Origin: Haemophilus paraphrohaemolyticus
Lineage (GTDB): Bacteria > Pseudomonadota > Gammaproteobacteria > Enterobacterales > Pasteurellaceae
NCBI RefSeq assembly: GCF_002015045.1
Contig: NZ_MUXX01000012.1
Span: 1 to 64,000 of the forward strand
Direction of reading: 5' to 3'
DNA length: 64,000 bases
In this document: positions 1-8,100 of the stretch, one piece after another
Layout: each line of letters begins with the position of its first letter
Position numbering within the stretch: position 1 is the first letter of the stretch
Position numbers and translations under genes: made by a program
Notes under the pieces: generated by a model
Database searches by the model: none
What the model was told of the DNA's origin: nothing
What the model saw: only the letters and a program-made list of their open reading frames with translations

Positions 1-2
1 GC

Positions 3-305
3 AATGAGATTGTTGGTGGCACGATTGCGGGGAAACATATTGCAAGTAAGTCTATTACGGCGAAAGAGTTGAATGTGGAAAGCTTGTCGGCGATTAGTGC
101 GGATTTAGGTGCTATCACTGGTGGCTCGCTTCAAATTGGTCGTTTAAACGGTAATTATGGCACGTTGTTCGAAGTGCAGTCTAATGGTGGTTTTAGACTG
201 ATTAGCCGAGATGCAAGTGGTGGTATTGAGTTATCCAGTGCTACAAGAGCGTTACACGTTTGGGATGGCGGAACAGAGGTTGTTAGAGTGGGTAAATTAT
301 CCTAA
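3..305 (+). CDS. Phage tail-tip (host specificity J-like) protein, C-terminal end
   Basis: The reading frame is open from the first complete codon of the window and ends at 305, so the gene begins outside the window; about 100 residues are visible. The text (GTIAGKHIASKSITA, then SAISADLGAITGGSLQIG) is the repetitive, beta-rich pattern found at the C-terminus of lambda J-type tail-tip proteins, which project from the tail end and contact the host receptor. It is followed after 8 bases by more phage genes on the same strand. The assignment rests on this short segment only, so the full size and domain order are unknown. Confidence 0.6.
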   Translation, partial: NEIVGGTIAGKHIASKSITAKELNVESLSAISADLGAITGGSLQIGRLNGNYGTLFEVQSNGGFRLISRDASGGIELSSATRALHVWDGGTEVVRVGKLS

Positions 306-313
306 GGAGAGTT

Positions 314-640
314 ATGTATTACATCGATGAGCCTGTACCGATTGACAAATCGTTTACAGAAAAACCTATCTGCGCCTGGCATATTGCTGGGCGTTTGACT
401 ATTGATTACATCAATAAAAATACCACGATTGAGCTTGTAAGCTGGAAAGATAAACAAGCATTTTTAGCACGTGGAGAATCATTAGTAACCTTTTTGACTG
501 TCAATGATTGCCCTAGATTTAGTGTTGATCCGAGTTTGTTTGCATTGCGAGCATTAACACAAGTTGAGGGCTCACCATTCTATCGTCAGCAAGTTAAATG
601 TGATTATGATTTAGATCATATTTCGCAAGTGTGGAAATAA
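314..640 (+). CDS. Hypothetical prophage protein, 108 aa
   Basis: The start is preceded by a good ribosome binding site (AAGGAG) and lies just after the tail-tip gene, so the two are probably co-transcribed. The protein is small and soluble, with no signal peptide or membrane segment. It has several aromatic and beta-prone stretches (ICAWHIAGRLTIDYI, IELVSWKDKQAFLARG). I do not recognise the family. Its position suggests a tail accessory or assembly role, which is inference only. Confidence 0.55.
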   Translation: MYYIDEPVPIDKSFTEKPICAWHIAGRLTIDYINKNTTIELVSWKDKQAFLARGESLVTFLTVNDCPRFSVDPSLFALRALTQVEGSPFYRQQVKCDYDLDHISQVWK

Positions 641-642
641 GT

Positions 643-1038
643 ATGAGTAATTATGGACTGCGGATAAATAATAGCATATTAGATAGTTATTATTTAGAAT
701 TAGGTACTGCCCACATTATAGGGCATACCCATAGAATAAATATTCCACCTGAATATCAAATTCAATTAAATAAAGATTATATAGATCTGAATGAAAGTAA
801 AAGATTAGAATTTGTTAGAAAGTATGGGAAAAATGCAATTTATTTAAATTATATACCATTCGTAAGAATAGAGCAGTTTCATTCAGATCATTTTTTATAC
901 CATTGCCCTAAAATTGAATGGTCTAGTTCACAAAATAAATATATTTTAGACCATATTCAATTTTCAGCAGATAGTTATTTTGATATTACTATTGGTTATG
1001 GTGTTATTATGGCAGATTTTCGGAGACTTTCTCAATGA
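643..1038 (+). CDS. Hypothetical prophage protein, 131 aa, AT-rich
   Basis: I start it at the ATG at 643 (MSNYGLRINNS) rather than the in-frame GTG at 631, because the ATG follows the upstream stop codon and has a GGA at suitable spacing. It is rich in Ile, Tyr and Asn and clearly more AT-rich than the tail-tip and tape-measure genes. Its stop overlaps the start of the next gene as ATGA, implying translational coupling. Both this protein and the next begin with a similar S/T-NYG-hydrophobic segment, hinting at a shared N-terminal docking motif. The function is unknown. Confidence 0.55.
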   Translation: MSNYGLRINNSILDSYYLELGTAHIIGHTHRINIPPEYQIQLNKDYIDLNESKRLEFVRKYGKNAIYLNYIPFVRIEQFHSDHFLYHCPKIEWSSSQNKYILDHIQFSADSYFDITIGYGVIMADFRRLSQ

Positions 1039-1850
1039 CAAATTATGGTATGTCAATGAATTATCAACATTATTCATTGCCTAATTTACAACGTAAAATG
1101 ATAGCTTCGGAAATTCCTGTTAAATATTTAAGATATAAAAGATCTTATAAATGTACATTACATAGTGCTATTTTTGTAAAAAAGTTACCTGTCGACCAAA
1201 ATTGTTTACTTTTTATAGAACCACAATCAAAATTTTTTCACCAAGAAATGGAAGATAATCAGCAAGATTTTCCATCAATATCGAATTTAATGATTTATCC
1301 TGATGAGAGTTTTGCTAGAAGTAGATATAAATCTAATCAAGGAAGATTTATACCAATGTCTCCTGATTGGGATTATGCAATAAATCCTAACTGTTATAAT
1401 GGCGATAATCCGTTTTTTCACGTAGATTTTGGTTTTCATTTATTTGAATTTGTAGATAATACTTTAGATACAGCTAAATATGGTATTAAAGTTTTTAAAG
1501 AAGTATTGTTGAATAATAAAGTATATAAACCGTTAGAAAGTATAAAATGCGGAAATATGTTTGATAGGAGTTTTGAAAGACATAGTAATATTTATAAAGA
1601 CAGACGTATTGCTTGTCTTATGCCACCTACAATATATTTTTATGATGAAAAAACAAGCAGATCTATTATAACGCCTTTAATCATTGATAATTTATCTGGA
1701 ACTAAATTTAGAACAAATTTAGCAAATAGTTCAGAGAAAAACAACTTACACTATATCCCGTCTCATAGAAAAATACAAAGTGGCGAGATATATTTAGATA
1801 TAATAGATGTGTCGCATTTACCATCTTTTAATGAAATTCCTAACTTATAA
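1035..1850 (+). CDS. Hypothetical prophage protein, 271 aa, AT-rich
   Basis: Its start overlaps the previous stop by four bases. The protein begins MTNYGMSMNYQHYS, echoing the NYG start of its upstream neighbour, and is rich in Tyr, Asn, Lys and Ile with no signal peptide or transmembrane segment. Base composition is markedly AT-rich, suggesting separate acquisition from the tail structural genes. No family is recognised. The location in the tail module fits a virion-associated or lysogenic-conversion (moron) protein, but the sequence does not decide. Confidence 0.5.
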   Translation: MTNYGMSMNYQHYSLPNLQRKMIASEIPVKYLRYKRSYKCTLHSAIFVKKLPVDQNCLLFIEPQSKFFHQEMEDNQQDFPSISNLMIYPDESFARSRYKSNQGRFIPMSPDWDYAINPNCYNGDNPFFHVDFGFHLFEFVDNTLDTAKYGIKVFKEVLLNNKVYKPLESIKCGNMFDRSFERHSNIYKDRRIACLMPPTIYFYDEKTSRSIITPLIIDNLSGTKFRTNLANSSEKNNLHYIPSHRKIQSGEIYLDIIDVSHLPSFNEIPNL

Positions 1851-1865
1851 AATACGGAGAAACAA

Positions 1866-2486
1866 ATGCAAGTATTTTTATTCGATCAACAACTAATTTC
1901 TGTAATTAACCGTAAAGAAGAAATTACAGAGGAAACTTGCCTTATTACAGATCAAGAGCGTGAAAAAATTGAACAGACGCTTTATGCGAAAGGTCATTTT
2001 TGGCGTATAGATAAATATACCGTGGGTTGTAGTGGCGTCAAACCAAGCGAAAATCACAAGTGGAATGACGAAAAACACGAATGGGAAATTGACAACGAGC
2101 TAATTCAACAAAATTTAGCTCAAAAACGCAATGCTTTATGGGAAATCATAAAAGAGAAACGTTTGCAAGCAACTCGTACAGGTGTAGAGGTCACTTTACC
2201 AAATGGTCAAGTTAGACATTTTCATACTGACCAAGTGGCACGCCAGGAATATGACGGTATGGGACTAACAATTGTATTAGGTACTTTTGAGCCGAGACAA
2301 TGGAAAACAATCGAAAATGATTGGGTGCAATTTGATTTAGATACATTTAAAGCATTGGCACAAGCAATCAAGGGCAAAGTAGATCACGATTACCGAAACG
2401 CCGAAGTATTAAAAGCGCAAGTTGATAAATCAGATACGCCTGAAAATATCGACCTTAACCAAGGATGGAGTCAATCTTATGTCTAA
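1866..2486 (+). CDS. DUF4376-type phage tail-associated protein, 206 aa
   Basis: The C-terminal half (about residues 90-190) has the pattern of the DUF4376 phage family: WEIIKEKRLQATRTGVEVTL, then the FHTDQVARQEYDGM segment, then a W-rich stretch and an alpha-helical tail ending KAQVDKSD. Such proteins are common beside tail fibre genes and are thought to be fibre assembly or structural accessories. The N-terminal 80 residues differ in style and may be a tail-docking domain. It overlaps the next gene by eight bases. Family placement is from memory of the motif, not a search. Confidence 0.65.
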   Translation: MQVFLFDQQLISVINRKEEITEETCLITDQEREKIEQTLYAKGHFWRIDKYTVGCSGVKPSENHKWNDEKHEWEIDNELIQQNLAQKRNALWEIIKEKRLQATRTGVEVTLPNGQVRHFHTDQVARQEYDGMGLTIVLGTFEPRQWKTIENDWVQFDLDTFKALAQAIKGKVDHDYRNAEVLKAQVDKSDTPENIDLNQGWSQSYV

Positions 2487-2940
2487 AGTGGTGATTGCTT
2501 TTTATAAGCATAAACGAGAGCGGAATAGTGTTAAAAATACATTATTCCGCTTTTTTGATGATGCTATAAGATTTTTTACGCACGGGCCATATAGTCATTG
2601 TGAGATAGTAATATCTAACCCTCAGTCATCTAAGATTTACACTTGTTTTAGCGCAAGTAATCGAGATGGGGGAGTGCGTAAAAAAATAATGGAGCTACCT
2701 CCAGAGAGATGGGATTTGGTTGAACTAGAAATCTCACTAGAGGAAGTAATGGCATTTTTTGAAAAGACAAAAGGCTCGAAATATGACCTTATCGGTGCAC
2801 TAGGTGTTGTCTTAAGAATTAAAGACAGTAAGACAAAATATTTTTGTTCGGAATGGTGTGCAGAATGCCTTGGAATAGATAAGCCTTACAGGTTTAGCCC
2901 AAATTCACTTTATAAACATTTAACCAATAGCCATGGATAA
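2479..2940 (+). CDS. Permuted papain-like (NlpC/P60-like) prophage enzyme, 153 aa
   Basis: I start it at the ATG at 2479, which has GGAG nine bases upstream inside the preceding gene; a longer frame from 2422 would overlap that gene far more. The His comes first (GPYSHCEIV, near residue 38) and the Cys near the end (YFCSEWCAECLG, about residue 120). That is the order of permuted papain-fold enzymes such as YiiX-type peptidases and amidases. Substrates in this superfamily include peptidoglycan peptides and lipid or amide bonds. There is no signal peptide. A strong terminator overlaps the last codons. The family call is good; the substrate is unknown. Confidence 0.65.
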   Translation: MSKVVIAFYKHKRERNSVKNTLFRFFDDAIRFFTHGPYSHCEIVISNPQSSKIYTCFSASNRDGGVRKKIMELPPERWDLVELEISLEEVMAFFEKTKGSKYDLIGALGVVLRIKDSKTKYFCSEWCAECLGIDKPYRFSPNSLYKHLTNSHG

Positions 2941-2956
2941 CACCATGGCTTTTTTT
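2929..2956 (+). terminator. Rho-independent terminator after the papain-like gene
   Basis: An eight-base-pair perfect stem (AGCCATGG / CCATGGCT) with a six-base loop is followed by seven T. It begins inside the last codons of the upstream gene, so that gene is its natural target. It would separate the AT-rich cargo genes from those downstream. Confidence 0.85.
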
Positions 2957-2973
2957 AATAATAGGAGTCCTTT

Positions 2974-3267
2974 ATGGCAACATTCAACAAAATCTTAAAC
3001 CCAGTCTATTCAACCATCTCTGGTTTTACCATGAATTCAGACGGTTCAATGAACGTGACTTACGCTATCGGCACAGGCACGGAAGAGGCGGAACAAATCA
3101 CTGAATTTCGACCGCTTGTAACGGAATACAAATACCTAGATAGCACACAAGCACACGCCATTATGTTCGCCCCGCTCACACAGGGTGATATTGGCAAATC
3201 GTTCCAAGATTTAATGCTCAACCGTATTTACAGCTATATGAAAGAGCAGGGAATGATTGAGGTGTAA
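2974..3267 (+). CDS. Hypothetical prophage protein, 97 aa
   Basis: A small soluble protein with AGGAG upstream of its ATG, placed between two strong terminators and so probably a single-gene transcript or part of read-through. It is Thr/Tyr-rich at the start (NPVYSTISGFTMNSDGSMNVTYAIG) and alpha-helical at the end (FQDLMLNRIYSYMKEQGMIEV). It lies directly upstream of the tape-measure gene, where tail assembly chaperones usually sit. However, I see no slippery heptamer or second overlapping frame of the lambda G/GT kind. The family is not recognised. Confidence 0.55.
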   Translation: MATFNKILNPVYSTISGFTMNSDGSMNVTYAIGTGTEEAEQITEFRPLVTEYKYLDSTQAHAIMFAPLTQGDIGKSFQDLMLNRIYSYMKEQGMIEV

Positions 3268-3284
3268 GCCGAATAGATAAAACA

Positions 3285-3317
3285 AAACCCCGAAGTTTGC
3301 ATCACTTCGGGGTTTTT
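3285..3317 (+). terminator. Rho-independent terminator
   Basis: A stem of ten perfect base pairs (ACCCCGAAGT / ACTTCGGGGT, extended by AA/TT) with a seven-base loop is followed by five T. It lies 30 bases upstream of the tape-measure start, so that gene needs its own promoter or read-through. Confidence 0.88.
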
Positions 3318-3346
3318 ATCAAAAAATCGCTGCTTAAGAGGTCAAT

Positions 3347-6292
3347 ATGGTTACAACAGCAACATTATCAGTAGAAGTAAATGCGAGAGGAGCACGCACC
3401 GCAAGTAATGATTTAAGCCTTCTTGCTCGCCAATCTAGCAAAGCGGAGCAAGCGGTCGATGCAGTGTCATCTCGACTAGATCGAATGACCAAATTATTAG
3501 CATTAGGCGGGCTAGCAAGTTTTGCTAAACATATCATCAATATGGCAGATACGATGCAATCACTTAACAGTCAGGTCAAACAAGTGACCAGTGGCATTGC
3601 AGAATATACTCACGCACAACGTGCTTTATTTGAAATCAGCCAAAACACGCATGCCAGTCTTGAAGCGACCACGCAAACGTTTGTCAGCACTAAACGAGCC
3701 TTAGCCGATTTAGGTGTGACCACCAATCAAACATTGAAATTCACCGAAACGCTGAATAAAGCAATGGCAGTGGGCGGTGTGAATGCCGAAAGTCAAAAAT
3801 CAGCATTATTGCAACTTTCACAGGCATTAGGGTCTGGCGTGCTCCAAGGCGATGAGTTCCGTTCCATTGCTGAAAATGCCCCGATTATTTTAGATGTGGT
3901 GGCGGAATATATGGGCAAAACCCGTGCAGAAGTAAAGAAATTAGCTTCTGATGGGAAAATTACCTCTAAAGTTTTATTTGAAGCAATCAGCGGTGCAAGC
4001 GGTAAGATTTCCGCGAAGTTTGACGAAATGCCAATGACCTTCGGGCAAGCAATGCAGCAAATGGAAAATGCGTGGCTGAAATTTGTTGATGGCTTAAATA
4101 GCAGTGGGGTAATGAGTGCCTTAGCACAGTCAGTCAGTTTTCTGGCACAGCATTTTGATGTATTAGCAAAATCAATAGGTTATACGATAGTTGCTTATCT
4201 CTCTTGGGGTGCTACATCAAAATTAGCGAATATGACGCAAGGTATCAATGCTTTGGGGCTACTGAAAACAGGTTTTGTAGGATTAACTACTGCAATTCGT
4301 GGTGCAACGGTGGCAGTTCTTTCTAATCCTCTTGGTGCACTTACGGTTGTAATTACTGCTGCCGCTTTCGCTTTTGATGCCTTTTTATCAGATATGACCT
4401 TTGGGGCTTCTGAAATTGGTACCACGTGGGGTGATGTGGCAACAGGTGTTTGGCAAGATTTTACCTCATTGATGAGTAATGCGGCTAAAGCGGTTATTTC
4501 TTATTGGGACGATGCAACAAAACAAACTTCGGGCTTTTGGGAAAGTGCTCTTTCGGCTGTTATTAGTGCAGCTCATCTCATTGTAGAGGCTTGGCAACAA
4601 AGCACAAATGCAATAATTGGTTTATTTGTTGCTGGTTACAATGCCATTTCAATTATTTGGGGGGATTTACCGAATGCGTTCTCAGCAATTGGTAAATCTG
4701 CTATCAATTCGCTTATTTCAATTATCGAGCGTGGTTTAAATTATCTTGCTCAAGGATTATCGTCCTTTTTGTCGTTATTTAATTCTGCGTCTAATGCCGT
4801 CGGTTTAGGAGATTTATTCGATACTTCTGCAATGCAAGTAAAATTCCCTAAATTGGAATTAACAGAAGCTCAAAACCAAATTAAATCGGATCTTAGCCAA
4901 GCAATGAGCGATTCTTTCTCAAGAGATTATGTGGGAGAGACTATTCGTGGTGTAACAGGTTATCTGCAAAGTGCAGGCGATAGGGTCAGAAAAGAAAAAC
5001 AGGAAAACGGCGATTACCAAGAAGGCGAATGGGCAGGATTAAAAAATACACCTTCATTAGATAAAAACGGCAAAGGCAACAAAAAAGCCAAAAAAGAGAA
5101 ATCTTCCGAAGACTACCGCAATGAGTGGGATAAATACTACGACGATTTAGTCAATGCTAATGCCACCGCGTGGGAAAAAATCCAATACGCCCAAGATGTA
5201 GCAATGCGTGAGCTTGAAAAACACCTCTCTCACGGTGTGGTGACTCAAGAAGAAGCGGAAAAAGCCCGCACGCTGATTGGACAGCAATATGCTAAACAAC
5301 GCTCAGAGTTAGTGGGGCAATATGCTCCCGAAATTGCTTATCAAAATAAACTCAAAGAGCAGTTGCAAGATATACAACAATTGGAAAAAGGTGGTGCATT
5401 AACCACCGAACAAGCTGCACGGGCACGCCAAAATTTAGGTGCAAAATACTCACCTTTAATTGCTGCAATGGAAGGGTATCGTCAGAAATTAGCTGAAATT
5501 GAGGCATTAGAAAAAGCACACATACTTACCACTGAGCAGGCAAATATCGCCCGAACCGATGCCGAATATGAAAAATGGAAAGGTACAGCCGATAAAGCCG
5601 ACCCAATGAATGGGATTCGTCAAGGTTGGGAAGAATGGGCAAAAACGGCAGGTAATACGATGGAACAAGTAGCGAACATTACCACACAAGCCCTAGACGG
5701 AATGGCAGATCAACTCACCAATTTTGTGATGACAGGTAAAGCCGATTTCCGCAGCTTCACCGTTTCTATTTTGTCGGATATTTCCAAGATGATTATTAAG
5801 ATGATGATCTTAAATGCAGTAAAAGCGGCATTCGGAGGCTTTTCTGGAGGTGGTTTAGTAGGTAGTACAGAAGTTAATGGTAACGCTACTTATGGCATGG
5901 GTACGTGGGCAACAGGCGGCTACACAGGCAACGGTAGCAAATATGAACCTGCAGGTATCGTCCACAAAGGCGAATATGTGATTACCAAAGAAGCCACTGC
6001 ACGGCTTGGACGCGGATTTCTCGACCAACTTAACTACGGTGGTTCAACAGGCTACGCAACGGGGGGATTGGTTGGTGGCTCAAGCACTGTGCCAACATTA
6101 CCGAATAACGCTCAAGCAAGCCAAAATAACACCATCACTATAACTGTAAACGTTGATCATAATGGCAACACTCACAGCCAAACCGAAGGGCAAACCTCTG
6201 AAAAAGAGGCAAAACAGCTTGGTAAAACGATTGAAGCAAAAGTATTGGAGGTGTTAGTTAAACAAAAACGAAATGGTAATTTATTAGCGTAA
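3347..6292 (+). CDS. Tail length tape-measure protein, 981 aa
   Basis: The N-terminal 230 residues carry the tape-measure N-terminal signature, including QSALLQLSQALGSGVLQGDEFRSI and the following ENAP segment with repeated A/S/Q helices. The middle has hydrophobic helices (about residues 270-360 and 400-470). A long charged coiled-coil region (about 590-760) follows. The C-terminus is Gly-rich, with GGLVGSTEVNG and YTGNGSKYEPAGIVHKGEYV, typical of lambda-type tape measures. The length would set tail length in a siphovirus. It is flanked by terminators on both sides. It lies downstream of the J-like gene, the reverse of the lambda order. Confidence 0.88.
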   Translation: MVTTATLSVEVNARGARTASNDLSLLARQSSKAEQAVDAVSSRLDRMTKLLALGGLASFAKHIINMADTMQSLNSQVKQVTSGIAEYTHAQRALFEISQNTHASLEATTQTFVSTKRALADLGVTTNQTLKFTETLNKAMAVGGVNAESQKSALLQLSQALGSGVLQGDEFRSIAENAPIILDVVAEYMGKTRAEVKKLASDGKITSKVLFEAISGASGKISAKFDEMPMTFGQAMQQMENAWLKFVDGLNSSGVMSALAQSVSFLAQHFDVLAKSIGYTIVAYLSWGATSKLANMTQGINALGLLKTGFVGLTTAIRGATVAVLSNPLGALTVVITAAAFAFDAFLSDMTFGASEIGTTWGDVATGVWQDFTSLMSNAAKAVISYWDDATKQTSGFWESALSAVISAAHLIVEAWQQSTNAIIGLFVAGYNAISIIWGDLPNAFSAIGKSAINSLISIIERGLNYLAQGLSSFLSLFNSASNAVGLGDLFDTSAMQVKFPKLELTEAQNQIKSDLSQAMSDSFSRDYVGETIRGVTGYLQSAGDRVRKEKQENGDYQEGEWAGLKNTPSLDKNGKGNKKAKKEKSSEDYRNEWDKYYDDLVNANATAWEKIQYAQDVAMRELEKHLSHGVVTQEEAEKARTLIGQQYAKQRSELVGQYAPEIAYQNKLKEQLQDIQQLEKGGALTTEQAARARQNLGAKYSPLIAAMEGYRQKLAEIEALEKAHILTTEQANIARTDAEYEKWKGTADKADPMNGIRQGWEEWAKTAGNTMEQVANITTQALDGMADQLTNFVMTGKADFRSFTVSILSDISKMIIKMMILNAVKAAFGGFSGGGLVGSTEVNGNATYGMGTWATGGYTGNGSKYEPAGIVHKGEYVITKEATARLGRGFLDQLNYGGSTGYATGGLVGGSSTVPTLPNNAQASQNNTITITVNVDHNGNTHSQTEGQTSEKEAKQLGKTIEAKVLEVLVKQKRNGNLLA

Positions 6293-6296
6293 TTTG

Positions 6297-6324
6297 ACCG
6301 CTTGTAGCAATGCAAGCGGTTTTC
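6297..6324 (+). terminator. Terminator made from an inverted uptake-signal pair
   Basis: ACCGCTTG and CAAGCGGT form an eight-base-pair stem with an eight-base loop, followed by TTTCTTTT. Both arms are uptake-signal cores, a known terminator design in Pasteurellaceae. It sits five bases after the tape-measure stop codon. Confidence 0.8.
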
Positions 6325-6337
6325 TTTTGGAGAAAAA

Positions 6338-6670
6338 ATGGAAAACGTTAATTTAGAAATGATACGCGGCGATGATGATGGCTGGACGTTTGAAGTCCTC
6401 GAAGAATCGCCAACGCTTGAGCTAACACAATGTCGCTTTGACTTACATATCAAACCCGGCAAAGGTGGCATTATCAAACTCTCAAGCGAAACAGGCGAAA
6501 TTACGACCGAAGGCAACTTGATTCACGTAGTCATCACACACAGCAAAACCGAAAACGAGACTTGGGAACAAGCACAATGGGATTTGCAATGTATCGACCC
6601 AAACCAAAAAGTCACAACCCTCGTGGGGGGTGATTTCACGTTAATTCCCGATATTACGAGGAACGAATAA
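6338..6670 (+). CDS. Small prophage tail/baseplate accessory protein, 110 aa
   Basis: It starts after a GGAG site and opens the last operon of the prophage: four genes joined by 1-4 base overlaps. The sequence is beta-rich (LEMIRGDDDGWTFEVLEES, FDLHIKPGKGGIIKLSSETG, VVITHSKTENETWEQAQWDLQ), a pattern like the immunoglobulin-like N-terminal domains of phage baseplate upper proteins that describe an allowed-input block (IRGDD). This is a resemblance of style, not a firm family match. Its stop codon shares an A with the start of the next gene (TAATG). Confidence 0.6.
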   Translation: MENVNLEMIRGDDDGWTFEVLEESPTLELTQCRFDLHIKPGKGGIIKLSSETGEITTEGNLIHVVITHSKTENETWEQAQWDLQCIDPNQKVTTLVGGDFTLIPDITRNE

Positions 6671-6831
6671 TGCAAAAAATCGCTATCCGCATTCGTGATA
6701 AACCCCAAATTCACGTACGACTTTGGACTAAAAAGCCAATTAAAATCAAAGTAGCAAAATTGGCAATTGCACAGCCAGTTATCCCTCCTTTATCCGATTT
6801 AATTCTCAACTACAAAATAGGACGACTATGA
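6670..6831 (+). CDS. Small basic prophage protein, 53 aa
   Basis: An ATG at 6670 overlaps the previous stop (TAATG), and the TGA at 6829-6831 overlaps the next start (ATGA), so it is coupled at both ends. The 53-residue product begins MQKIAIRIRDKPQIHVRLW, is very basic in its first 30 residues and ends in a Pro-containing hydrophobic stretch. Without it there would be a 157-base hole in an otherwise gapless operon. It has no recognised family. It could be a small tail-joining or chaperone peptide, but that is inference. Confidence 0.7.
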   Translation: MQKIAIRIRDKPQIHVRLWTKKPIKIKVAKLAIAQPVIPPLSDLILNYKIGRL

Positions 6832-7154
6832 CAACACAAACTATTCAACAATTATTGACCGAATTTGCGACTTACTTAGGCGAGCAAGATAAAGCGATTT
6901 TGGCTCAAATTGATACTAAGGTCACCCAACTTAAAAATGACCTATTAGGCGGTGAGGTATCCGCCGATTTAGATACATTCCGTGAGCTAGCAGAAGAGTT
7001 ACGCAAACTCAAAGCAAGTGGAAGCAGTGCCCCTGAGGCATTAACCACTAAACTGACAGAATTTAAACAGAGTTTAGATGGAGTGATTGAGCAAATTAAC
7101 GCCTTAAAAGCAATGGACTTAAAGGCAGCTTATCAACGTGGGAAAAATAGCTAA
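6828..7154 (+). CDS. Coiled-coil prophage protein, 108 aa
   Basis: Almost entirely alpha-helical with heptad-like spacing (FATYLGEQDKAILAQIDTKV, LDTFRELAEELRKLKASG, EFKQSLDGVIEQINALKAMD). It has no signal peptide or membrane segment. It overlaps its neighbours on both sides by four and one bases. Coiled-coil proteins of this size between a baseplate-like protein and a fibre tip often form trimeric shafts or linkers for the fibre. That role is inferred from the position. Confidence 0.65.
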   Translation: MTTQTIQQLLTEFATYLGEQDKAILAQIDTKVTQLKNDLLGGEVSADLDTFRELAEELRKLKASGSSAPEALTTKLTEFKQSLDGVIEQINALKAMDLKAAYQRGKNS

Positions 7155-7813
7155 TGGACCTTTTACAACAACTCCCCGATGTCATAGAACAAATCGGGCG
7201 AGATATTAAAGCCATAACCGTTGTGCTTGGTGTAGGTCGACCTGACAAACCTACTACAACGAATGGCAAAATAACAGGCGATGAACCCAATGGGACTATC
7301 TATGAGTCGTCAGATGGCGGTCTAGTAGGTGCATGGAAATGGCAAAAACGGAATGGGAAATGGGTGGTTACCGATGGTGATACAGGTTTAGTTAATGCTG
7401 TAACAAAAAACCTAAAGCCTGGAGCTTATATTAAATTCCGCAGGCAAGGCAACTTTGTGACTTGTCACATGGGGGGGCTGTCTTGGGGGCTGTTTGGTTA
7501 TTTAGGCAAAACAGAAAAAGGGTATCTACCAAGACAGCCAGGAAGGGTTGAAGTTATTGGTACAAGTGGGATTCCTCTTGGCTTTAGAGCTGATGAATCT
7601 TGTGGATTTAGCTTGTTTGATGATGACACAAATAGGGCTGTTGCTGGAGTCTATGTAGGTGGTGTAGGTGATTCCAATTTTATGAGATTCACCCCTTACC
7701 ATATAGACCCTAAAATAAAAGGCAATGAGGCAATTCCTGATATTGGGCCAAAAAATCTAAGACCGCCAGCGATGGTATGGCCAACGTCTGACCCTTGGCC
7801 TGATAGGGTTTAA
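7154..7813 (+). CDS. Probable tail-fibre tip or receptor-binding protein, 219 aa
   Basis: Last gene of the prophage operon, overlapping the preceding stop by one base. The first 35 residues are helical (LLQQLPDVIEQIGRDIKAI) and could join the coiled-coil partner upstream. The rest is Gly- and aromatic-rich beta sequence (GAWKWQKRNGKWVVTDGDTG, YIKFRRQGNFVTCHMGGLSW) like fibre tip domains. It ends in a Pro/Trp-rich tail (MVWPTSDPWPDRV). I place it as receptor binding by position and composition; no specific family is recognised. Confidence 0.6.
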   Translation: MDLLQQLPDVIEQIGRDIKAITVVLGVGRPDKPTTTNGKITGDEPNGTIYESSDGGLVGAWKWQKRNGKWVVTDGDTGLVNAVTKNLKPGAYIKFRRQGNFVTCHMGGLSWGLFGYLGKTEKGYLPRQPGRVEVIGTSGIPLGFRADESCGFSLFDDDTNRAVAGVYVGGVGDSNFMRFTPYHIDPKIKGNEAIPDIGPKNLRPPAMVWPTSDPWPDRV

Positions 7814-8100
7814 GATAACTTTATATATCTAAATTTAAACGCCAACCGCTCGCATTCTAAGTGGTTATTTTAGGGCAACCAGCACAAAAGCACACTGGTT
7901 AAAGTGAATAAAGATGAAGTGGTTAAAAAATGAGTTTCGGAAAAAATGGGAGGGTTTCGGAAATGAGATAAATTTGAGGTGTGTAAGTGTTTGATTTTAT
8001 AAGTAAATTTAGAGCAAATATAATTATTCTTTATTTTCCTTAAAAATCAGAGTAAAGTTCAAAAATCCGTTTTAAATCTAAACACAACACAGGAAGCATT
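7814..8100 (+). other. Prophage-chromosome junction region without a clear gene
   Basis: 287 bases between the last phage gene and alaA. It is AT-rich, contains the alaA leader and must contain or lie near the prophage right end. I see no integrase, tRNA fragment or obvious direct repeat that would mark an attachment site. A 26-codon frame at 7914-7994 has no convincing start signal and is not called. Confidence 0.5.

Noticed and set aside
3268..3346. Programmed frameshift gene upstream of the tape measure, as in lambda G/GT
   Set aside because: The upstream gene ends normally, no slippery heptamer or overlapping second frame is visible, and a terminator lies between.
7914..7994. 26-codon frame after the prophage fibre gene
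   Set aside because: No good ribosome binding site and no overlap with neighbours; could be chance in AT-rich DNA.
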